This document shows, one piece after another, positions 1 to 5,802 of a DNA stretch of 9,175 bases; the first letter of the stretch is position 1, and each line of letters begins with the position of its first letter. The position numbers and the translations under genes were made by a program. The notes under the pieces are model-generated. The model was not told where the DNA came from. It did not search any database and saw nothing but the letters and a program-made list of their open reading frames with translations. Origin of the DNA: CAYNFH01 sp964396385 (GTDB taxonomy: Bacteria > Armatimonadota > Chthonomonadetes > Chthonomonadales > CAJBBX01); contig CAYNFH010000244.1 in the NCBI GenBank assembly GCA_964396385.1, forward strand, positions 1 to 9,175. Direction: 5' to 3'.

Positions 1-1284
1 CCTGACTGAATCGGCGACATCGGCCGCGAACTGCGGGTCGAACGGGTCGTGCATGGAGCCCCAGTAGTCGGAGCCGCTGCTCACACGGGCGTGGTCCCCT
101 CCTACCCCCGTCGTGGCGACGTAAGGCACGCGGCCGTTGCGGTAGAAGCGCGCATCCGACCAGTTGCCGATGGTGTTGAAGCCCCAGGAGGGCAGCCGCT
201 CCAGGGTGGTCTCCAGCCAGGACCGGCTCCCGCTCGGCCCGTACTTGCGCTCCAGATTGGCGCTGTAGAAGTCGAAGTCTGCGCCCTCCTTCACCGGCCC
301 GGAGTGGAGATAGCCGGTGCGACCGGCGTGGGCGGCCAGGGGATCGCCCGGTTTGGGCAGCCAGGTGAACATGTACTCCCGGCCGGTGGTCATGGTGCGC
401 TCGTTCAGCTCCACCGTGTCCACGCCCGCGGAGAAGAAGAGGTGGCCGTCCGGGTCCACCAGCCACCACCGGCCGCCATCCTTTACCGTGCGGAAGAAGC
501 CGGCCGCGGGATGCTTTGGTCCGGACGCCCAGCCGCCGAAGCGGTCCCGGTCCGGCAGAGTGGGATGGGCGCGCAGGTCCGCCTCCTCCGCCTGGCGCTG
601 GGCGGCGATGTCCGCGTCGCTATGCACCTTGCCGGGCCACTCCGCGCCGGTGTACTGGCCGTAACGGTCCACGATGCCCTTGAGGCTCACCGGCGGCACC
701 AGCCGCACGTTGTCTATATAGAGCGTGCGCGCTGACGGGAGATTGTGGGTGAAGAGCAGGTACTTGACGATGTGGTGGAGGTCGAAGCTGCCCGCGCCGT
801 TGCCGGAGGCGTTGAGAAAGCCGGGGCGGGGCGGCAGCCCGCGCATGCCCACGGACATGGGATCCGGGGCCAGCGTCAGGACCAGCCGCGTCGTCGCGCC
901 CGGCTTGACGGCCCAGCTTCCGGTGCGGGAGTGGTGATACCCGTCCGCGGAGGCATCGTCATCCACGCGGAGGCTCAGCTCCACCGGCTCCGAGCCGGGG
1001 TTGGTCACGTCCAGACCCACGCCGCCGAAGCCGCTCCAGTCCTCCGGCTGCTCCGGCGTGAAGACCACGTTGGCCCACTCCGCCGGCTGGAACTCCGCTT
1101 CCAGGGCGTGACGCCCGTTGGTGGCGTGCTGCGTAGTTACGGATATACGGGCGTTCTGTCTCTGGACGCACTGTATGTCGGCCGCGTCCTCGAATGAGGT
1201 GAGCATCCGCTCCTGAGCCCCCGCGCACGCGGCGAGGACCAGAACGACAGCGGCAATGATCGTGGCTGAGCTGAGAACGTGCAT
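1..1284 (-). CDS. Secreted GH50/beta-agarase-like glycoside hydrolase, N-terminal 428 residues (cut by left window edge)
   Basis: The reading frame is open from an ATG at 1284 to the window edge. GGAGGAGG lies about 7 bases upstream of the ATG, which fixes the start. Residues 1-23 are a signal peptide with hydrophobic core AVVLVLAAC. LAAC at 17-20 could be a lipobox, or signal peptidase I could cut after AGA. Residues about 27-196 look like a carbohydrate-binding beta-sandwich, beginning SFEDAADIQ and ending LYIDNVRLV. After this come YGQYTGAEWPGKVHSD (208-223), FGGWASGP (249-256) and GFFRTVKDGGRWWLVDPDGH (262-281), then FFSAGVD. This order is typical of GH50 agarase-like proteins, which cleave beta-1,4 links in agarose and perhaps related galactans. 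Known members run well beyond this length, and the catalytic glutamates would lie past the left edge, so activity cannot be judged. A terminator separates it from HAF1 upstream, so it probably has its own promoter, though I see no clear one. The family call is from memory of motifs. Confidence 0.72.
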   Translation of the reverse strand, partial: MHVLSSATIIAAVVLVLAACAGAQERMLTSFEDAADIQCVQRQNARISVTTQHATNGRHALEAEFQPAEWANVVFTPEQPEDWSGFGGVGLDVTNPGSEPVELSLRVDDDASADGYHHSRTGSWAVKPGATTRLVLTLAPDPMSVGMRGLPPRPGFLNASGNGAGSFDLHHIVKYLLFTHNLPSARTLYIDNVRLVPPVSLKGIVDRYGQYTGAEWPGKVHSDADIAAQRQAEEADLRAHPTLPDRDRFGGWASGPKHPAAGFFRTVKDGGRWWLVDPDGHLFFSAGVDTVELNERTMTTGREYMFTWLPKPGDPLAAHAGRTGYLHSGPVKEGADFDFYSANLERKYGPSGSRSWLETTLERLPSWGFNTIGNWSDARFYRNGRVPYVATTGVGGDHARVSSGSDYWGSMHDPFDPQFAADVADSVR

Positions 1285-1365
1285 GGCGGAACCTCCTCCC
1301 GATGCGAGATTCGCGCGGCCTGGCGGGACTCCTCCGGCTGATGTCGTGGCGGTCGCCGGCTCACA

Positions 1366-1408
1366 ACACAAGAAAACGGGCCGCTCCCACCGTGTGAGAG
1401 CAGCCCGT
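1366..1408 (-). terminator. Intrinsic terminator downstream of HAF gene 1
   Basis: On the minus strand a 15-bp stem (arms 1394-1408 and 1376-1390, two G-U pairs, 3-base loop) is followed immediately by TTTTCTTGTG. It lies about 140 bases past the HAF1 stop and about 80 bases before the agarase-like start, so it should end HAF1 transcription and insulate the next gene. Its distance from the stop is explained by the palindromic element at 1422-1549, which sits between them. Confidence 0.85.
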
Positions 1409-1421
1409 CAAAGGGACGGTG

Positions 1422-1549
1422 GACGGAAGACGGGAGACGGACGGAAAGGGCCGGATTGGTGGAGTGATGGAGTAATGGGTTCTGGATCCATTACTCCATC
1501 ACTCCCCTACTCCAATACTCCGTCCGTCCTCCGTAAACCGTCTTCCGTC
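1422..1549. repeat. Large nested inverted repeat made of 7- and 8-bp units, overlapping the HAF1 stop codon
   Basis: The outer arms GACGGAAGACGG (1422-1433) and CCGTCTTCCGTC (1538-1549) are perfect complements. A second pair, GGAGACGGACGGA (about 1434-1446) and its near complement around 1519-1532, continues the stem with one bulge. The inner arms GGAGTGATGGAGTAATGG (1461-1478) and CCATTACTCCATCACTCC (1488-1505) are perfect over 18 bp around a 9-base loop. The inner part reads as 8-bp units (GGAGTGAT, GGAGTAAT), with inverse copies continuing as CCCCTACT and CCAATACT. The outer part reads as GACGGAR heptads. The stop codon of HAF1 (1550-1548) lies in the right arm. Transcribed from HAF1 this would fold into a very stable hairpin, which could protect the mRNA 3' end. 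It is also a strong candidate for a cruciform. Confidence 0.9.
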
Positions 1550-3416
1550 ATTCGATTCCGCCTGCCAGGGCCGTGGGCGACCAGCCGGGGAACGGTCCGT
1601 AGTCCTCGTACAGGAAGCTGAAAGGTGAGGTGACCGTCCAGAGCGAGACGCGCTGATCCGCCGTGTGGACCCACAGGATCCGCGGGCGGTTGTCAGAGCC
1701 TATCGCCAGCATGGTGGCCTGCCAGCCGCTGTACGGCCCGAAGGTGTCGGCGGTGTGGCTGCCGGGCGCGTTGACGGTCCAGAGGGAGATGGAGCCGTCC
1801 GTCTTCACCCACAGCAGCCGCGGCTTGTTATCCCCGCCCACTGCCATGGCTTTGGCCGTATATCCCGCGATGGGGCCGTAGGTGTCGGCCGTGAAGCCTC
1901 CGGCTCCATTCACAGTCAGGATGGCTGCGCGCCCATCCGGATTGGTCTCCAGGAACCGCACGGTATTATCGGACCCATCGGAGATGCTCGACGGGGTCCA
2001 GCCTGGGAAGGGCCCGAAGTTCTGGTAGGTGAAGGTCCCCGGAGCGGTGATCGTCCAAAGCGATGCCGTGCCGTTACCGTCGCTCCACAGGACGTGCGGA
2101 CGGTTGTCCGGACCTACGGTGAGCCCGGTGGCGGTCCAGCCCGTGTACGGACCGTAGTTGTCATAAGAGAAGGTGCCGTCCGGGTTGACGGTCCAGAGGG
2201 AGATCGCGCCGGAGGTGTTGCGCCAGAGCACGCGGTTCATACCGTCGCCCCAACCGTTGGCCATGCCAACCACGCTCCAACCGGGGAAGGGACCGTAGTT
2301 CTGGTAGGTGAAACGGCCGGGCGCTACGATGGACCAGATGGAGACGGTGCCGTCCGTGTTGGTCCAGGCCAGGCGAGGCGGAATGGGCGAAAGCCGGTAT
2401 GCGTGGAAGTTGCCGCCTGGGTTGACGCCGAAGCCGGTGATCTGCCCGTTATCGTTGATAGCGTCACCGGACCAGATGGACCAGCCGCTGGAGGTGGGCA
2501 CAACGGTTCCGATGTCCCGCGCGCCGTTCACCGCGTCCCAGATAAAGGCGCTCTGGGAGCCGTCCTGCTTGATGTAGTAGCCCGTCACCTGGCCGCGGTT
2601 GTTGATGGCGTTGGCGTAGCTGGCCTTCCCGCTAAGCGCGCCCAGGTCCGTCATCTGACCGTTGCTGTAGATGAAGGCATGGTCACCGGAGGCGGTGTTG
2701 GAGTAACCCACCACCTGCCCAAGGTCGTTGATAGCGTAGGCGAAGCTGCTGGTGGAGCTATCGCCGAGAGTGCCCAGATCGGTCATCTGCCCGCCGTTAT
2801 AGAGAAAGGCGTGCTGCACGTTTGCCGTGCCGGTGTCGGAGATGCCGACGACCATGCCGGACTGGTTGATGGCGGTGGCAAAGCTGTTGGCGCCGCCGGG
2901 GAGGGTGCCCAGGTCGTTGATGGTGTTGGAGTCCCAGAGAGCGGCATGCGTTACGCGGCTGGTGGTCACGTCCGCATAGCCCACTACCTGTCCTGCGTCG
3001 TTAATGCCGTACGCATCGCTGTAGTTTCCGCCCAGCGTGCCCAGGTCAACGGTAGTGCCACCTGAGAAGAGCGTAGCGTGCCAGTACGCATTGCCGCTGA
3101 TATAGGAGAAGCCGGCAACCTGGTTGTTCCGGTTGATGGCCCGGCCGATGCTGTACAGTCCGCCCGGGAGTGTGCCCAGGTCCGTAGGCGCGCTGCCCGG
3201 AGAGAACAGCGCCGCGTGGTAGGCATTGTCTCCCGAGAGGTAGCTGTAGCCGGACGCCACGCCGTTGGCGTTGACTCCCGTTCCAAAGCTGTATGATCCG
3301 CCGAGACTACCCAGATCGGTCACGAGATAACCCTGCCCGGCGCACGGCCGTGCCGCGGCGCCAAGCAGGAAGAGCATTGCGGCCACTACGAGAGGTCTCC
3401 CAGAAGGCTCTCGCAT
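1548..3416 (-). CDS. Secreted HAF-repeat / YGPxxGW-repeat protein 1 (622 aa)
   Basis: The start ATG at 3416 follows AAAGGAG with an 8-base spacer. Residues 1-27 are a signal peptide (core VVAAMLFLLGAAA, likely cut near CAG/Q). Residues about 28-343 hold seven HAF units of about 44 residues, each reading roughly YAINDxGQVVGYS-x(8-15)-HAFLY-x-GxMTDLGTLGG. The first DLG strand (LVTDLGSLGG) precedes unit 1 and the seventh unit ends HAYRL without its own, the pattern expected of a ring closed by exchanged strands. Residues about 347-622 hold six units of about 47 residues: LLWxxxDGxxSLWTVxxxGxFTYxNYGPFPGWxxxxxxVGxDNRPR. Unit 4 is degenerate (FLETN, AAILT, YGPIAGY). The only Cys is in the signal peptide. 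HAF proteins are extracellular and of unknown function, and no catalytic motif is visible. A repeat-based binding or surface role is an inference. It is the tandem paralogue of the gene at 3700-5571 and could be co-transcribed with it. Confidence 0.85.
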   Translation of the reverse strand: MREPSGRPLVVAAMLFLLGAAARPCAGQGYLVTDLGSLGGSYSFGTGVNANGVASGYSYLSGDNAYHAALFSPGSAPTDLGTLPGGLYSIGRAINRNNQVAGFSYISGNAYWHATLFSGGTTVDLGTLGGNYSDAYGINDAGQVVGYADVTTSRVTHAALWDSNTINDLGTLPGGANSFATAINQSGMVVGISDTGTANVQHAFLYNGGQMTDLGTLGDSSTSSFAYAINDLGQVVGYSNTASGDHAFIYSNGQMTDLGALSGKASYANAINNRGQVTGYYIKQDGSQSAFIWDAVNGARDIGTVVPTSSGWSIWSGDAINDNGQITGFGVNPGGNFHAYRLSPIPPRLAWTNTDGTVSIWSIVAPGRFTYQNYGPFPGWSVVGMANGWGDGMNRVLWRNTSGAISLWTVNPDGTFSYDNYGPYTGWTATGLTVGPDNRPHVLWSDGNGTASLWTITAPGTFTYQNFGPFPGWTPSSISDGSDNTVRFLETNPDGRAAILTVNGAGGFTADTYGPIAGYTAKAMAVGGDNKPRLLWVKTDGSISLWTVNAPGSHTADTFGPYSGWQATMLAIGSDNRPRILWVHTADQRVSLWTVTSPFSFLYEDYGPFPGWSPTALAGGIE

Positions 3417-3583
3417 GTCTTTGACTCCTTTCCGTTTGTTTCGATCCGCACCCGCCGGGATGGCCGGTGTGTGCGCACGTCCGCGCCGGTGATGTGAGGG
3501 GGGTTCTCAAGCGTGAAGCCGCGGCGGATTCGCGACTCCTGGTCTCTCTTCGCGGCCTTTACAAAGATTCCTGCCGGGCAGAG
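3417..3583 (-). other. Leader region of HAF1; no gene seen
   Basis: This gap between the heptad array and the HAF1 start carries the HAF1 Shine-Dalgarno (CGGAAAGGAG, about 3425-3434). I see no convincing -35/-10 pair and no riboswitch that I recognise. A short palindrome CTTTACAAAG lies at about 3558-3567. A minus-strand frame of about 84 codons crosses it, but its N-terminal part is just the translated heptad array (LPSSVLRLPSSVL), so I do not call it a gene. The lack of a clear promoter or terminator fits HAF1 being read from the HAF2 promoter. Confidence 0.5.
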
Positions 3584-3625
3584 GACGGAGGACGGAAGAC
3601 GGAGGACGGAAGACGGAGGACGGAG
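3584..3625. repeat. Heptad tandem array, six GACGGAR units
   Basis: Six contiguous 7-bp units run GACGGAG, GACGGAA, GACGGAG, GACGGAA, GACGGAG, GACGGAG. Only the last base varies (A or G). The same heptad forms the outer arms of the palindrome at 1422-1549, so the two loci share a repeat family. It lies between HAF2 and HAF1, on the HAF1 side of a second imperfect palindrome. Period and style resemble the short tandemly repeated repetitive heptamers known from cyanobacteria, although the unit sequences differ. Confidence 0.93.
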
Positions 3626-3640
3626 GCGAAGCGAGATCAT

Positions 3641-3699
3641 GAGGGGTGAAGGGATGAGGGGTAAACCCGGAAATCGGATTCATCCTTCATCCCTTGCTC
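3641..3699. repeat. Imperfect inverted repeat next to the HAF2 stop codon
   Basis: AAGGGATGAGG (3649-3659) pairs with CCTTCATCCCTT (3684-3695) with a single bulge, around a loop of 24 bases. Flanking sequence is of the same type (GAGGGGTGAAGGGATGAGGGG on the left, CATCCTTCATCCC on the right). The right arm ends five bases from the HAF2 stop codon at 3700-3702. There is no U-run after it on the minus strand, so it is a poor intrinsic terminator. It would give HAF2 mRNA a 3' hairpin like those after HAF1 and the reductase gene. Confidence 0.7.
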
Positions 3700-5571
3700 T
3701 CACTCCACTCCGGCAGTAAGCGCGGCGGGCGACCAGCCCGGGAAGGGGCCATAGTCCTCATACACAAACTTGCCGGGCGAAGTGATGTCCCACAGGCTCA
3801 CCCTGGAGGATGCCTGATTGATCCAGAGGATGCGCGGGTCGTCATCGTATCCCACAGCCAGGAGACCGGGCTGCCAACCCTGGAACGGTCCGTAATTGTC
3901 GTAGGTGAAGGTCTGTGGCGCCTTGATGGTCCAGAGGGACACTGTATGGTCCGTGGAGCGGACCCACATTATGCGCGTCCTGTTATCGCCGCCGACGGCC
4001 ATGGCCTGAGCGTTCCAGCCGGCAAACGGGCCGTAGTCGTCCGTGGCGAAGCCACCAGTGGAGTTGAAATTCCAGAGGCTTATGCGTCCATCCTGGTTAC
4101 CCCACATCACTCGGAGAAGGTTGTCGGCGCCGACGGCCATGGATTGAACCGACCAACCGGCAAAGGGTCCAAAGTCCTGGTATGTGAAGTGGCCCGCCGA
4201 GGTGATGGTCCAGAGCGAGATCTGGCCGCCTGGACCGTTCCAGAGAAGCCGCGGCTGGTTGTCTGTACCGACGACCACCTGTATCGCATTCCATCCCGGA
4301 TAGGGGCCGTAGTCATCATAACTGAACGTACCGTTAAGGTTCACCGTCCACAGAGAGATGGCGCCCGAATCCTGTGTCCAGAGGATCCGCACCAATCCGT
4401 CCGCGGGTCCTACGGACACGGCTCGAGCCGTCCATCCGGCATACGGCCCGTAATTGTGATAGGCGATCTGGCCCGGATGCGTGATGTCCCACAATGATAT
4501 GGATCCGTCTGAATACTTCCAGAGGACGTGCGGATGGATCGGCGTCAGCAGGCAGGCGACGCTGCCGGTGCCCTGGTTTTGCGGACCGTTAGCCGCAATC
4601 TGGCCGGCGTCGTTGATGCCCTGCGCTGTCTGCAGGGTCAGCCCGGAGCCTTCCGGAATGAGCGAATTCAGGTCCCGGATGCCGTGAGTGGTATCCCAGC
4701 GGAAAGCGTGGTCCGCGCCGCCGCCGGTTGGCGCGCTACTGCCCACCACCTGCGCGAAACTGTTCAGCGCCCACGCCTCGGAGGAGTGGCCGCCTAGATC
4801 GCCGAGCTGGATCACCTGCCCTGAGCTCCACAGGACGGCATGGTCCTCCCCGTCGTTGTTCACGTCCCCGGAATAGCCCACGACCTGACCGGCAGCGTTG
4901 ATGGCGAACGCCTCGTTGTCGGTTGCTGTCGGTATTCCTCCAAGATCGGTCCAGGTCGTGTTCGAGGGATTGTAGAGGAACGCGCGCGGGACGTTGGCGC
5001 CCGTCGCGCCGAAGTCGGCCGTGCCGGCAATCAGTCCGCTATCGTTTATCGCGTTCCCGTTGCTGAAGGAGCCGCCCGGGGCGAAGCCAAGGTCCTGCAT
5101 GGTTCCCGCCGAGTAAAGAAACGCGTGCTGAGGCGCATTTGTGGCGGTGGTCCGTGTGGACGTCCCCACGACCTGGCCCTGATTGTTAAGCCCGCCAGGG
5201 AGGCTGGAATTCCCGCCCAGCGTGCCCAAATCGGTCGTGGTGCCGCCAAACAGGACCGCGTGGTTGCCGCTACTGCCCAGGACCAGGCCCGAGTCGTTGA
5301 CGGCCACGGCATAGCTGTTGCTGGCGCCCGGCAGCGTGCCCAGATCGAGGAGCTGACCCGGTCCTTTGTACAGCAGGGCGTGCGAGTTGCTGCCTGTCCC
5401 GGCGATCCAGCCGTTCTTGTTGATGGCGCCCACTCCCACGCTGGTCATGGACGCGCCGCCGGCGGTAGTGCCCAGCTTCGTGACGGTGAACCCCTGCGAC
5501 GACGCCGACCCGGCTGCGACGGCGACGAGCAGGAGGACAATCGGGGGACGAGCAAAGGTCCGCGCAATCAT
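3700..5571 (-). CDS. Secreted HAF-repeat / YGPxxGW-repeat protein 2 (623 aa)
   Basis: I choose the ATG at 5571, which has AAGGAG six bases upstream and is followed at once by a signal peptide (MIARTFARPPIVLLLVAVAA, cut near ASS/Q). An in-frame start at 5622 would add 17 residues lacking signal character and has no ribosome-binding site. Seven HAF units fill residues about 27-343. Clear cores include LNNQGQVVG, INDSGLIAG and INAAGQVVGYSGD with HAVLWSSG. The block opens FTVTKLG and ends CLLTPI, as in its neighbour (LVTDLG ... YRLSPI). Six YGPxxGW units of about 47 residues follow to the C-terminus, all well preserved, for example SLWTVNLNGTFSYDDYGPYP. The final unit, YEDYGPFPGWSPAALTAGVE, is nearly identical to that of HAF1, as expected of a tandem duplication. 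The two proteins differ throughout the HAF part, so the duplication is old. The role is unknown. It is exported and probably a surface or secreted beta-propeller-like binding protein (inference). Confidence 0.85.
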   Translation of the reverse strand: MIARTFARPPIVLLLVAVAAGSASSQGFTVTKLGTTAGGASMTSVGVGAINKNGWIAGTGSNSHALLYKGPGQLLDLGTLPGASNSYAVAVNDSGLVLGSSGNHAVLFGGTTTDLGTLGGNSSLPGGLNNQGQVVGTSTRTTATNAPQHAFLYSAGTMQDLGFAPGGSFSNGNAINDSGLIAGTADFGATGANVPRAFLYNPSNTTWTDLGGIPTATDNEAFAINAAGQVVGYSGDVNNDGEDHAVLWSSGQVIQLGDLGGHSSEAWALNSFAQVVGSSAPTGGGADHAFRWDTTHGIRDLNSLIPEGSGLTLQTAQGINDAGQIAANGPQNQGTGSVACLLTPIHPHVLWKYSDGSISLWDITHPGQIAYHNYGPYAGWTARAVSVGPADGLVRILWTQDSGAISLWTVNLNGTFSYDDYGPYPGWNAIQVVVGTDNQPRLLWNGPGGQISLWTITSAGHFTYQDFGPFAGWSVQSMAVGADNLLRVMWGNQDGRISLWNFNSTGGFATDDYGPFAGWNAQAMAVGGDNRTRIMWVRSTDHTVSLWTIKAPQTFTYDNYGPFQGWQPGLLAVGYDDDPRILWINQASSRVSLWDITSPGKFVYEDYGPFPGWSPAALTAGVE

Positions 5572-5648
5572 TCCTGACTCCTTGCGTGAAGTACTTGGGC
5601 GCGGCCCAGGGGTCCTGCACAAGGAGCGACCGCGCCACTTCCTTTTAT

Positions 5649-5672
5649 ACGTTTCGCGCCCCGACGTTTCGC
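5649..5672. repeat. Direct repeat ACGTTTCGC x2 upstream of HAF2
   Basis: ACGTTTCGC occurs at 5649-5657 and 5664-5672, with 15 bp from start to start. On the minus strand the proximal copy runs straight into TATAAAAGG, a possible -10 (TATAAA at 5649-5644). No TTGACA-like -35 stands at the right distance, so the repeat (GCGAAACGT on this strand) could be an activator site or an alternative-sigma element for HAF2. The repeat is plain; the function is a guess. Confidence 0.45.
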
Positions 5673-5697
5673 CTGCCGAGCGGCAGCCAGAATCAGA

Positions 5698-5725
5698 ACA
5701 GCCCCGGCGCTCTCGCCGAGGCTGT
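5698..5725 (-). terminator. Hairpin terminator downstream of the reductase gene
   Basis: On the minus strand ACAGCCTCGGCG (5725-5714), loop AGAG, then CGCCGGGGCTGT (5709-5698) form a 12-bp stem with one G-U pair. TCTGATTCT follows, so the U-run is weak. It lies about 77 bases past the reductase stop, beyond a second hairpin (5742-5802), and before the HAF2 promoter region. It probably ends the reductase transcript, but less certainly than the one after HAF1. Confidence 0.62.
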
Positions 5726-5741
5726 CTTCCTACCGACCAGG

Positions 5742-5802
5742 GACTACAGACGACACACCACGGAAGGCAGATTCCAGCGTCTGTGGTGTGTCGTCTGTGG
5801 TC
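5742..5802. repeat. Long palindrome abutting the reductase stop codon
   Basis: Two 23-base arms, 5742-5764 and 5780-5802, are complementary except at two positions, with a 15-base perfect core (CAGACGACACACCAC and GTGGTGTGTCGTCTG) and a 15-base loop. One mismatch becomes a G-U pair in one strand's RNA. The outermost base of the right arm is the last base of the reductase stop codon (5804-5802). There is no U-run beyond it, so it is a stable 3' hairpin or cruciform rather than a classic terminator. Its placement matches the palindromes after HAF1 and HAF2. Confidence 0.88.

Noticed and set aside
49..735. Plus-strand frame of 228 codons in the left part
   Set aside because: The minus strand here encodes GH50-like motifs (WPGKVHSD, FFRTVKDGGRWWLVDPDGH) in one frame from a well-placed start to the edge.
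1665..3065. Plus-strand open frame of 466 codons opposite HAF1
   Set aside because: It is the antisense of a repeat-coding gene with strong codon bias. It has no ribosome-binding site or recognisable domain, and the minus strand gives a coherent signal peptide and 13 repeat units.
3584..3625. CRISPR array
   Set aside because: Units are 7 bp and contiguous with no spacers. This is a simple tandem repeat.
3386..3640. Minus-strand frame of 84 codons between the HAF genes, containing RRGFTLEN
   Set aside because: RRGFTL resembles a type IV pilin-like start, but no hydrophobic stretch follows, and the N-terminal part is translated heptad repeat DNA.
3694..4497. Plus-strand open frame of 267 codons opposite HAF2 (also 4840-5577)
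   Set aside because: Same artefact: the periodic HAF/YGP coding sequence keeps the opposite strand open. The composition is Gly/Arg/Val-rich without domain motifs.
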